In this document: positions 16,821 to 24,495 of the stretch, piece after piece
How the letters are laid out: every line of letters begins with the position of its first letter
Position numbering within the stretch: the first letter of the stretch is position 1
Notes under the pieces: generated by a model
What the model saw: only the letters and a program-made list of their open reading frames with translations
What the model was told of the DNA's origin: nothing
The model's database searches: none
DNA from: Pseudomonas mandelii
Lineage (GTDB): Bacteria; Pseudomonadota; Gammaproteobacteria; Pseudomonadales; Pseudomonadaceae
Reading direction: 5' to 3'
DNA: 49,348 bases
Assembly (NCBI RefSeq): GCF_024138395.1
Contig: NZ_JAMYDU010000033.1
Coordinates: forward strand, 1 to 49,348
Position numbers and translations under genes: made by a program

Positions 16821-17837
16821 TCAGCTGGCCTCGTTAAGAATCAAACTCCGATAATGCCCCGGATTTGACCCCGACCACTTGCGAAACGCCTTGTAGAACG
16901 AACTCGCATCGGCAAACCCCAAACGGGTGGCGATTTCGGCGAAGCTGATGGCCGGTTCGGCCAGCCAGACGATGGCCAGTTCCTTGCGCACGCTGTCCTT
17001 GAGCCCCTGATACGTCTGCCCCTCTTCAGCCAAGCGGCGGCGCAGGGTCGAGGCCGACATGCACAACTGCTGCGCCAGCGCCTCGGTTTCCGGCCAATGC
17101 TCGGCGGGCAGTTGCCGAAGATCGTGTTTAATCCGACTGGCCAGGCTCTCGGGATCGCGGTACTTGACCAAAATGTTCGCTGGCGCATGGGCGAGGAATC
17201 GCTTGAGCTCTTCAGCGCTGCGCTTGATCGGCAAATCCAGGCAATCGGCCGAGAAAATCATCCGCGTGCGCGGCCGGTCGAACCGCAGGTTCTCGGAGAA
17301 CATCACCCGATAATCATCGCAAAAATCCGGCGCCGGGCAACGGAGTTCAATGGCCAGGATCGGTATCCGCCGCCCCGCCAGCCAGCAGGCCACGCCGTGC
17401 ACGATCATCCAGTAAGTGAAGTAGGTGAAGGCGCGGCGCGGGTCTTCGTCATCTTCCAGCAGAACGATTTCCGCCAGGCTTTGCTGGCGAACCAGTTGCG
17501 CGGACATGCGCTCCAGCATCAACGACAGAAAGCTCAGCCCCGAGGTCAGCCCGGCGGCCAGGTTCGACTGAACCATAGAGCAACGACACAGGAACTCCAG
17601 GCTGCCGGACTTGAGCTTGCGCTGGTCCATGCCAAAAAACTCATCGTCCCCGCGCCGGGCCAACAAGCGCCACAGCCTTGCATAAGCAGTGGCCGGAACA
17701 CGCGCGTCGGCTGTATCCAGCAATGCCGGATCGATGCCGACCTTGTTCAACACCTCTTCGGTGGCAGCGCCCGGGGCGCAACTTTGCAACAGCGCTTCAC
17801 GCACCAGTTGGATGGAGATGGTGTCTTTTTCCGACAT
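16821..17837 (-). CDS. AraC-family transcriptional regulator with Arabinose_bd-type N-domain
   Basis: DNA-binding regulator of 338 residues. The C-terminal two-helix-turn-helix AraC domain spans about 240-334 (LCMSASTLRRRLAEEGQTYQGLKDSVR... and FAEIATRLGFADASSFYKAFRKWSGSNPGHYR). The N-terminal part is of the ligand-binding type found in OruR/ArgR-like Pseudomonas regulators. ATG 17837 was chosen; a longer in-frame start at 17996 would add 53 residues unlike the family. It reads in the same direction as, and directly upstream of, the acyl-CoA synthetase operon, so it probably activates it, perhaps with the acid or its CoA ester as signal. Confidence 0.88.
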   Translation of the reverse strand: MSEKDTISIQLVREALLQSCAPGAATEEVLNKVGIDPALLDTADARVPATAYARLWRLLARRGDDEFFGMDQRKLKSGSLEFLCRCSMVQSNLAAGLTSGLSFLSLMLERMSAQLVRQQSLAEIVLLEDDEDPRRAFTYFTYWMIVHGVACWLAGRRIPILAIELRCPAPDFCDDYRVMFSENLRFDRPRTRMIFSADCLDLPIKRSAEELKRFLAHAPANILVKYRDPESLASRIKHDLRQLPAEHWPETEALAQQLCMSASTLRRRLAEEGQTYQGLKDSVRKELAIVWLAEPAISFAEIATRLGFADASSFYKAFRKWSGSNPGHYRSLILNEAS

Positions 17838-18007
17838 GGACCGGGGTGAGCCTTGTTCTTGTTTGAGTGGTGAGCATATTAGCGCAGCCACCAGCCCGGC
17901 GCAGAGCCCTGTGGGAAGCCTGAATCCTGCGCATACAGTCAACATTGATGTCGCCTGACACACCGCTTTCGCGAGCAGGCACCACACCTGCCCCACCGTG
18001 CTAATCC

Positions 18008-19351
18008 CTACAAAATCCGATACAACAACCGCTCGATCCGTACCCGACTCACACGCTTGAGAAACTTGGCCACTCCCGCCGGGTAATCCGTCAGCGTTTC
18101 CAGATCCTGATACCGCTCGATGCGGCTGGTGTGCCGGAAAATCTCCGCCAACTCATCACCACGCGGCCCCAGCAACTCCCCTTTTGGATCATCAATAAGC
18201 AATGCGTTTTCCAGGTCGAGACGGAACGCCCGTGGGTTGAGGTTGTTGCCGGTCAGCAAGGTGTAGCGCTGATCGATCCACATGCCCTTCAGGTGATAGG
18301 TATTGTCGCCATCCTTCCACAAATGCAGGTTCAGCTTACCACTGTCGATGCTGCGCTGATGACGCTTGGCGAAGCGTCGCAGGCTGATTTCGTAAAGGTA
18401 TGGCAGCGCCGCGATCACCTTGAACGGCTCGCTGGGCGGAATGTAAAAGTCGTTGGCGGTTTTGTCGCCGACGATGATGTCGATCTTCACGCCGCGGGCC
18501 AGGGCTCGATTGATTTCCCGGGTCACTGCCAGTGGCAGGTTGAAGTACGGCGTGCAGATGGTCAGCTGATGGCGGGCGCTGGCGATCAGCTCACAGATCA
18601 CCCGACTCAACGGGTTGTTCTTGCCCACACCGAGCAATGGACTGACGGATAAACCGCCCTTCGCCATGCTGCCCGCCGTGGTGTCGTACGCCGCGTGCTT
18701 GAGGCGGCTGCGCAAGTCACCGATGTCGTTGCGCAGGCTGCGGGTGGTCGGCAGGTTCGGTAGGTCGAGACGATGCACCGCTTTGGAGGCAATCAGACCG
18801 TGCTGAATCAAGTGCTGCATCGAATCAGCCAGCGTGTGGTTCTGCAGCAGGTGATAACGGTCGAAGCGGTACTTGTCGAATTTATGCAGATAAACGTTGT
18901 TCAGGCTCGCGCCGCTGTAGAGCACGCAATCGTCGATCACGAAGCCCTTCAAATGCAGCACGCCGAACAGCTCGCGAGTCTGCACCGGCACACCGTACAC
19001 CGGCACCACGCTTTCGTGGGTGCGGGTCGTTTCCTGATACCAGGCCGAGTTGCCCGGCTGCTTGCCGGCACCGATCAAACCGCGCTGAGCGCGCAACCAA
19101 TCCACAACCACCACCACATCCAGTTCCGGGCGCGCCAGTTTGGCGGCGTGCAGGGCATCGAGGATTTCCTGCCCGGCCTCATCCTGTTGCAGGTACAGCG
19201 CGACGATATAGATGCGCTGGGTTGCCTGGGCGATTTGTTCCAGCAGGCAACGACGGAACTCGGCGGCGCCAGAGAGGATGGTGACGGCATCGGCGGTCAG
19301 CGGAAAACTGCGCAGTTTAGGCAGCAGAGAGCGTTTGAAAAGCGACGGCAT
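18008..19351 (-). CDS. pssA: CDP-diacylglycerol--serine O-phosphatidyltransferase
   Basis: Makes phosphatidylserine from CDP-diacylglycerol and serine, the entry to phosphatidylethanolamine. A phospholipase D superfamily enzyme with two HxK(x4)D motifs: HLKGFVIDD in the first half and HLKGMWIDQ in the second. The 447-residue length agrees with the E. coli-type enzyme (about 450). No transmembrane segment; the family is peripheral or ribosome-associated. Start at ATG 19351 (MPSLFKRSLLPKL); an upstream extension to 19447 runs through a REP and is rejected. Divergent from the TetR gene. Confidence 0.92.
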   Translation of the reverse strand: MPSLFKRSLLPKLRSFPLTADAVTILSGAAEFRRCLLEQIAQATQRIYIVALYLQQDEAGQEILDALHAAKLARPELDVVVVVDWLRAQRGLIGAGKQPGNSAWYQETTRTHESVVPVYGVPVQTRELFGVLHLKGFVIDDCVLYSGASLNNVYLHKFDKYRFDRYHLLQNHTLADSMQHLIQHGLIASKAVHRLDLPNLPTTRSLRNDIGDLRSRLKHAAYDTTAGSMAKGGLSVSPLLGVGKNNPLSRVICELIASARHQLTICTPYFNLPLAVTREINRALARGVKIDIIVGDKTANDFYIPPSEPFKVIAALPYLYEISLRRFAKRHQRSIDSGKLNLHLWKDGDNTYHLKGMWIDQRYTLLTGNNLNPRAFRLDLENALLIDDPKGELLGPRGDELAEIFRHTSRIERYQDLETLTDYPAGVAKFLKRVSRVRIERLLYRIL

Positions 19352-19430
19352 AGGGCTCGCAAAGGGTCGAATCCGAAGAACCCGAGAGCTTACACCATGG
19401 ATCTGTTCGGGTCTTGTTACTGTCTGTAAG

Positions 19431-19528
19431 GGCCTCTTCGCGGGCAAGCCTCGCTCCTACGGTTTTTCATCGTTTGGGATAATTGCGACTATACAAATCC
19501 TGTAGGAGCGAGGCTTGCCCGCGAAGGC
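19431..19528. repeat. REPIN, GTAGGAGCGAGGCTTGCCCG type
   Basis: CTTCGCGGGCAAGCCTCGCT...CCTAC and GTAGGAGCGAGGCTTGCCCG in inverse orientation with about 40 bp between. It lies in the divergent gap between pssA and the TetR gene. Confidence 0.9.
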
Positions 19529-19555
19529 AATCTAACAGCCACTACAAATAACCAC

Positions 19556-19584
19556 TTGACCAAGAAGAACGATCATTCTACTGT
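19556..19584 (+). promoter_or_regulatory. Candidate TetR promoter with operator between -35 and -10
   Basis: TTGACC (19556-19561), a 17-bp spacer and TACTGT (19579-19584) form a plausible promoter. The spacer holds the near-palindrome AGAACGATCATTCT (19566-19579). Transcription would start at about 19591, next to the ATG at 19592, which has no ribosome-binding sequence: a possible leaderless mRNA with autorepression. Confidence 0.45.
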
Positions 19585-19591
19585 TAGCCCC

Positions 19592-20155
19592 ATGAACGAA
19601 ATCACTAGCAACGCCACACGCGACATCATTCTGGATGTCACCGAAAAGTTGATCTACAAAAGTGGCATCGCTGCCACCGGCATGGATCTTCTGGTGAAAA
19701 CCGCCGGCGTCTCCAGAAAAAGTATTTACCGCTACTTCGCCAACAAGGAGGAGCTCACCGTCGCGGCCCTGCAACGTCGCGATGTGCGCTGGATGAATTG
19801 GTATCGAAGCGAAGTCGGCCAGGCACAAACCCCGGCCGAGCGGCTGCTCAACCTGTTTACCGTGCTCAAGACCTGGTTCGCCTCCGAAGGCTTTCGCGGT
19901 TGCGCATTCATCAACACCAGCGGCGAAACCGGCGATGCGCAAGACCCGGTTCGCCTGGTCGCCAAAGACCACAAACAGAAGCTGCTCGACTACGTGCGCG
20001 AGCTCTGTACCGAACATGGCGCAACAGACCCGGAGACGCTGGCCAAACAGCTGCTGATCCTGATCGACGGTGCCATTACCGTAGCGCTTGTGATGGGTGA
20101 TCACAGTGCCGCCGATAATGCGCAATGCATGGCGCGAAAGTTATTGGACCTGTAA
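19592..20155 (+). CDS. TetR/AcrR-family transcriptional regulator
   Basis: A 187-residue repressor-type protein. The N-terminal helix-turn-helix lies at about 25-55 (GMDLLVKTAGVSRKSIYRYFANKEEL), followed by an all-helical ligand domain containing FRGCAFINTSGETGD. It precedes a DUF1348 gene by 56 bp and presumably controls itself and that gene. No ribosome-binding site precedes ATG 19592; an in-frame TTG at 19556 also lacks one and would add 12 non-family residues. The inducer is unknown. Confidence 0.88.
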   Translation: MNEITSNATRDIILDVTEKLIYKSGIAATGMDLLVKTAGVSRKSIYRYFANKEELTVAALQRRDVRWMNWYRSEVGQAQTPAERLLNLFTVLKTWFASEGFRGCAFINTSGETGDAQDPVRLVAKDHKQKLLDYVRELCTEHGATDPETLAKQLLILIDGAITVALVMGDHSAADNAQCMARKLLDL

Positions 20156-20211
20156 CACTTTTAATAAGCCCGACAACTTGCTTGAACGTTAATTTGATAG
20201 GGAGACTTGAT

Positions 20212-20688
20212 ATGTCTACTGCCGAAGTTCGTCCGCCATTGCCGCCGTTCACCCGTGAATCGGCCATCGAAAAAGTTCGCCTGGCCGAAGACGGCTGGAA
20301 CTCCCGCGACCCGGAACGGGTGTCGCTGGCCTACACCCTGGACACCCAGTGGCGTAACCGCGCCGAGTTCGCCCACAACCGCGAAGAAGCCAAAAGTTTT
20401 CTGACCCGTAAATGGGCCAAGGAACTGGACTATCGGCTGATCAAGGAACTCTGGGCCCATGGCGACAACCGTATCGCTGTGCGTTACGCCTACGAATGGC
20501 ATGACGACTCAGGCAACTGGTTCCGCTCCTACGGCAACGAGAACTGGGAGTTCGACGAGAACGGCTTGATGTTCAACCGTTACGCCTGCATCAACGACAT
20601 GCCGATCAAGGAAAGCGACCGCAAGTTCCACTGGCCGCTGGGCCGTCGGCCGGATGATCATCCGGGTTTGTCCGAGCTGGGTCTGTAA
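20212..20688 (+). CDS. DUF1348 (NTF2/SnoaL-like) protein
   Basis: A 158-residue cytoplasmic protein of the DUF1348 family, a small alpha+beta barrel related to NTF2. Conserved-looking segments: DGWNSRDPERVSLAYTLDT, WRNRAEF, WAKELDYRLIKELW, and RYAYEWHDDSGNWFRSYGNENWEF, ending WPLGRRPDDHPGL. GGGAGA precedes the ATG with good spacing. Being next to a TetR gene suggests inducible expression, perhaps in response to a reactive or xenobiotic compound (inference). No enzymatic function is established. Confidence 0.85.
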   Translation: MSTAEVRPPLPPFTRESAIEKVRLAEDGWNSRDPERVSLAYTLDTQWRNRAEFAHNREEAKSFLTRKWAKELDYRLIKELWAHGDNRIAVRYAYEWHDDSGNWFRSYGNENWEFDENGLMFNRYACINDMPIKESDRKFHWPLGRRPDDHPGLSELGL

Positions 20689-20760
20689 ACACAATCCCCT
20701 GTAGACGCTGCCGAAGGTAATAGGCCGCAGCACAAATAATGTGTCGTCTGGGCTGATGTC

Positions 20761-20844
20761 TTCGCGGGCAAGTCGGATCGCCGCACCGCTCGCTCCTACG
20801 GGGATACGCGTGCCCCTGTAGGAGCGAGGCTTGCCCGCGAAAGG
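20761..20844. repeat. REPIN with an insertion in one arm
   Basis: The left arm reads GCGGGCAAG, then about 16 extra bases (TCGGATCGCCGCACCG), then CTCGCTCCTAC. The right arm is the normal GTAGGAGCGAGGCTTGCCCG. The extra segment resembles a REP variant seen elsewhere in Pseudomonas. Confidence 0.8.
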
Positions 20845-20933
20845 GCCAGATGGGTCGCCGCAGAAGTTGGATGTGGGTAAGATACCGGCCTTTCGTGCAG
20901 CCCTTTCTGCACCCTGCCAAATAAGCCGATTCC

Positions 20934-21713
20934 ATGCCTTTCGAACTCAGCGTTGACCTCACTACCCTGGCTGTTCTGGCCCTTGTCGCTTTCATTGCCG
21001 GTTTCATCGACGCCATCGCCGGCGGTGGTGGTCTGTTGACCACTCCGGCGCTGCTGACTGCCGGCCTGCCGCCGCACCTGGTGCTGGGCACCAACAAGCT
21101 CAGTTCGACCTTCGGTTCGGCCGTTGCCAGTTTCACCTTCTACCGGCGCAAGCTGTTCCATCCGCGGCAATGGGTGCACGCCATCGTCGGTACCCTGGTG
21201 GGCGCACTCACCGGCGCCGTGGTCGCTCATTACTTGCCGGCGGAATGGCTGAACAAGATGCTACCGGTGATCGTTTTCGCCTGCGGCCTGTACCTGTTGT
21301 TCGGCGGCACACCGAAAGCGCCGCTGGACAGCGATGCACCGATCAAGAAAAAGTGGCAATCGCCCCAAGGCTTCAGCCTCGGTTTCTACGACGGCGTGGC
21401 CGGCCCGGGAACGGGGGCGTTCTGGACCGTCAGCAGCCTGATGCTCTACCCCATCGACCTGGTCAAGGCCAGCGGCGTGGCGCGCAGCATGAACTTCGTC
21501 AGCAACATCGCGGCGCTGTCGGTGTTCATATTTTCCGGGCAGGTGGACTGGATCATCGGCCTGAGCATGGGCCTGTCGGTGATGGTCGGCGCGTTCTTCG
21601 GCGCGCGCACCGCCATCAGCGGCGGTGCGAAATTCATTCGTCCGGTGTTCATCACCGTGGTGCTCGGCTTGACCGTCCGGTTAGCCTGGCAGCACTGGTT
21701 CAGCGTGGCCTAA
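20934..21713 (+). CDS. Sulfite exporter TauE/SafE family (TSUP) permease
   Basis: Inner-membrane protein of 259 residues with about eight hydrophobic segments. FIAGFIDAIAGGGGLLTTPALL (residues 20-41, described by its glycine cluster AGGGG) and the repeated second-half motif GFYDGVAGPGTGAFW are the duplicated TSUP signatures (YfcA type). The family carries sulfite, sulfoacetate or other organosulfur anions; the substrate is unknown here. Its last 33 bp overlap the 3' end of nudC, which runs the opposite way. Confidence 0.88.
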   Translation: MPFELSVDLTTLAVLALVAFIAGFIDAIAGGGGLLTTPALLTAGLPPHLVLGTNKLSSTFGSAVASFTFYRRKLFHPRQWVHAIVGTLVGALTGAVVAHYLPAEWLNKMLPVIVFACGLYLLFGGTPKAPLDSDAPIKKKWQSPQGFSLGFYDGVAGPGTGAFWTVSSLMLYPIDLVKASGVARSMNFVSNIAALSVFIFSGQVDWIIGLSMGLSVMVGAFFGARTAISGGAKFIRPVFITVVLGLTVRLAWQHWFSVA

Positions 21714-22511
21714 GCGTCGCGCCACATAGACGTCGATCAGGTAACGGGCAATCGAGCGAGACGCCGGCAACGGCGGCAGCTCGTGCACGTTGAACCACTG
21801 GGCGTCTTCGATCTCGTCTTCCTGACAGACAATCTCGCCGCCGGCGTATTCGGCGTGAAAACCGAGCATCATTGAATGCGGGAACGGCCAGCACTGACTG
21901 CCCATGTACTGGATATTCTTGACCTCGATCTGCACCTCTTCGCGGACCTCGCGAATCAGGCAGTCCTCAGCCGATTCACCCGGTTCGGCAAACCCCGCCA
22001 ACGTGCTGTAGACCCCGGTGACAAATCGCGGCGAGCGGGCCAACAGAACCTCGTCGCCACGGGTCACCAGCACAATCATGCTCGGTGAAATGCGCGGATA
22101 GTGGCGTATATCACACGGTTCACAGTACATCGCCCGCTCACGCGGCACCTGAAGCATCACCTGCCCGCAATTGCCGCAAAAACGGTGTTCACGAGCCCAG
22201 GTCCCGATTTGTGCGGCGTAGCCGAGAACCTTGTAGACGGTGTGATCGCCCTCGAGCATGAACGCTCGCAGGCCTTTCCAGTTGCAGCCCGGCACTTCGC
22301 TGTGACTGCGCAACTCCAGCAGGTAGACCGGTTCGCCATCCAGGTGACCGATGCCATGCTCGGCGAGAATCGACAGGTCCTGACGCTTGAGCCATTCGCG
22401 TGGAAACAGCGCGCCATTGTCATCGAACAGAAAGCCCTCGGGGCTGCGTGCCACGGCCCAACCGCCGGGTTGATCGGTGTCCAGTACTGCGGTGGTCCAG
22501 CGTGAAATCAT
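21681..22511 (-). CDS. nudC: NAD+ diphosphatase NudC
   Basis: Hydrolyses NADH/NAD+ to NMN and AMP, and in E. coli NudC also removes NAD caps from RNA. The 276-residue protein has a central zinc ribbon (CGNCGQ... and ...MYCEPC), the Nudix box GFAEPGES(x7)REVREE, and downstream SQCWPFPHS, matching the NADH-specific SQPWPFPxS motif except for Cys in place of Pro. The start at 22511 gives MISRWTTAVL. It lies 6 bp downstream of the dienoyl-CoA isomerase gene on the same strand, so they are probably cotranscribed. Confidence 0.93.
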   Translation of the reverse strand: MISRWTTAVLDTDQPGGWAVARSPEGFLFDDNGALFPREWLKRQDLSILAEHGIGHLDGEPVYLLELRSHSEVPGCNWKGLRAFMLEGDHTVYKVLGYAAQIGTWAREHRFCGNCGQVMLQVPRERAMYCEPCDIRHYPRISPSMIVLVTRGDEVLLARSPRFVTGVYSTLAGFAEPGESAEDCLIREVREEVQIEVKNIQYMGSQCWPFPHSMMLGFHAEYAGGEIVCQEDEIEDAQWFNVHELPPLPASRSIARYLIDVYVARRLGHAEPVLPG

Positions 22512-22517
22512 GGTTAA

Positions 22518-23330
22518 TCAATCCAGAAATTCGGGTTTCTGTTTGCTCATATGGGCGGCCATGGCCACGCGCAGATCGGTGGATTGCAGCATGGCGGCGT
22601 TCCAGGTGGCGACGTATTCGAGACCGTCGTCGATGCGATGGTCGCGCATGTAGCTGATCATCTCTTTGGTGCCGGTGATAGCGATCGGCGACTTGCTGGC
22701 GATCTCGCGAGCAATGCTCATCACACCTTCAAGCAGGCTGGCGGTATCGCTGTAGACGCGATTGACCAGGCCGATGGTGCGCGCTTCATCGGCGCCAAAG
22801 GTGCGACCAGTGTAAGCCAGTTCACGCAGCATGCCGTCACCGATTATCCGTGGCAAGCGTTGCAAAGTGCCTACATCGGCGGCCATGCCGATGTCGATTT
22901 CCTTGATGGAAAATTGCGCGTCTTCGGCCGCGTAACGCATGTCACAGGCCGAGATCAGGTCGATGGCGCCGCCCAGGCAATAACCCTGAATCGCCGCCAG
23001 CACCGGTTTGCGGCAATTGTCGACGGCATTGAACGAGGCTTGCAGCGTGAGGATCTTGCGCCGCAGCAGGCGCGCATTGCGGCCGACATCCTTGCCCAGC
23101 TCATTGGCCACACCGGCCAGCATCATCAGGTCGATGCCGGAAGAAAAATGCTTGCCGGCGCCACTGAGTACCACTGCCCGGACTTCGTCGGTGTCATCGA
23201 TCCAGTGGAAAATCTCGATGATCTCGCTCCAGAACGCGGCGTTCATCGAATTGATCTTTTCCGGGCGGTTGATCTGCACATGAGCGATGTTATCGGCCAG
23301 TTCGACGCTGAAGGCGGTGTATTGAGACAT
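22518..23330 (-). CDS. Delta3,5-delta2,4-dienoyl-CoA isomerase-like crotonase
   Basis: Isomerises 3,5-dienoyl-CoA to 2,4-dienoyl-CoA in oxidation of unsaturated fatty acids. The 270-residue crotonase keeps the three acidic residues of the ECH1 class at the expected spacing: D124 (GGAID), E144 (IKEID) and D152 (AADVG). SACDMRYAAEDAQF and GTLQRLPRIIGDG match mammalian ECH1 closely, as does the later EYVATWNAAMLQS. This makes the isomerase assignment better than plain enoyl-CoA hydratase. It is upstream of nudC in a likely two-gene unit. Confidence 0.88.
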   Translation of the reverse strand: MSQYTAFSVELADNIAHVQINRPEKINSMNAAFWSEIIEIFHWIDDTDEVRAVVLSGAGKHFSSGIDLMMLAGVANELGKDVGRNARLLRRKILTLQASFNAVDNCRKPVLAAIQGYCLGGAIDLISACDMRYAAEDAQFSIKEIDIGMAADVGTLQRLPRIIGDGMLRELAYTGRTFGADEARTIGLVNRVYSDTASLLEGVMSIAREIASKSPIAITGTKEMISYMRDHRIDDGLEYVATWNAAMLQSTDLRVAMAAHMSKQKPEFLD

Positions 23331-23450
23331 GGCAGTGATCCTTTACCGGACAGAATATGAGGCCCGAACTATAACAAGGCATCAGTGCCGGCAGTAAGGC
23401 AGCGGTTCGGCCAAATGCGGGACTGCTGCGGGTTTTGTGGTGTCTGGACA

Positions 23451-23540
23451 GGCCTCTTCGCGGGCAAGCCTCGCTCCTACAGGGGAATGAACGCGCGACC
23501 GACACATAACCTGTAGGAGCGAGGCTTGCCCGCGAAGGCC
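23451..23540. repeat. REPIN, GTAGGAGCGAGGCTTGCCCG type
   Basis: CTTCGCGGGCAAGCCTCGCT...CCTAC and inverse GTAGGAGCGAGGCTTGCCCG. It lies in the 330-bp divergent gap between the isomerase and pncA; I see nothing else definite in that gap apart from pncA's ribosome-binding site. Confidence 0.9.
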
Positions 23541-23660
23541 ACACCGCCGATCCAACTGCCCTGCACTGTCACAAACGCAGCCATTTAATAAATCCGACTT
23601 AGCGCACGAGCAAAGTTATCACTATGCTTGCCCCTGACTTTCCAAGGAGGAACCCTACCC

Positions 23661-24290
23661 ATGCCAATCTCTTCACGTGCAGCCTTGCTAGTTATCGACG
23701 TACAGAACGACTTCATCCCCGGCGGTCAATTACCGGTGCCGGAGGGTGACCTGATCGTGCCCTTGATCAACCGCCTCGGTCGCCAGTTCAAGCAGGTCAT
23801 CATTGCCCAGGACTGGCACCCGCCCGGCCATGCCTCGTTCGCTTCCAGCCACCCCGGTCGCAAGCCTTACGACGTGATTCAGTTGCCTTACGGCGAGCAG
23901 ACACTTTGGCCAGAGCACTGTGTGCGAGCCACACCCGGTGCCGAGTTCCACGCGGAACTGGACCTGCCCCATGCCCAACTGATCATCCGCAAGGGCTGCA
24001 ACCCGGACATCGACAGTTATTCGGCGTTTCTGGAAGCGGATCGAACCACCACCACAGGCTTGGCCGGCTACCTTAAAGAACGCGGCATCGACACGGTGTA
24101 CATGGTCGGTCTGGCACTGGATTTCTGCGTGATGTTCTCTGCGCTGGACGCGAGAGCGGCGGGGTTCAATGCGTTTGTGGTGATGGATGCGTGTCGGGCG
24201 ATTGATCTGGATGGATCGCTGGCGGCAGCAATTGACCGGATGCAGGTGGCGGGGGTCGGGTTGATTCCATCAACCGAATTACTCGGCTGA
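23661..24290 (+). CDS. pncA: Nicotinamidase
   Basis: Deamidates nicotinamide to nicotinate in NAD salvage (also activates pyrazinamide). The 209-residue cysteine hydrolase has the triad D13 (VIDVQNDF), K111 (IIRKG) and C156 (ALDFCVMFSA). Metal ligands fit D51 and H53 (DWHPPGH) and H86 (WPEHCV). ATG 23661 follows AGGAGG about 10 bases upstream; the in-frame extension to 23628 has no such site. Monocistronic, ending just before a 145-bp REPIN. Confidence 0.93.
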   Translation: MPISSRAALLVIDVQNDFIPGGQLPVPEGDLIVPLINRLGRQFKQVIIAQDWHPPGHASFASSHPGRKPYDVIQLPYGEQTLWPEHCVRATPGAEFHAELDLPHAQLIIRKGCNPDIDSYSAFLEADRTTTTGLAGYLKERGIDTVYMVGLALDFCVMFSALDARAAGFNAFVVMDACRAIDLDGSLAAAIDRMQVAGVGLIPSTELLG

Positions 24291-24322
24291 ACGCTCAATA
24301 ATCTGTGACTGGTGATCCCCTT

Positions 24323-24467
24323 GTAGCAGCTGCCGAGCCTGCGAGGCTGCGTTCGAGGACGAAGTCCTCGCAATCCCGGCGAACACTGTCTTCCTGAAAG
24401 AATCGGTTGCCTCACTTTACGACTGCTTCGCAGCCGAACGCAGCCTCGCAGGCTCGGCAGCTGCTAC
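24323..24467. repeat. 145-bp REPIN, GTAGCAGCTGCCGAGCCTGC type, copy 1
   Basis: Ends GTAGCAGC...GCTGCTAC, arms with GAGCCTGCGAGGCTGCGTTC and its inverse, and a central spacer of about 55 bp. It has the same length as the copies at 41860 and 43290, with a more diverged centre. Confidence 0.88.
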
Positions 24468-24495
24468 GGTCGGATTTCGGCTTGGTTGACCAGCA

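Noticed and set aside
22518..23330. Plain enoyl-CoA hydratase annotation
   Set aside because: The three acidic residues and surrounding sequence match dienoyl-CoA isomerase better.
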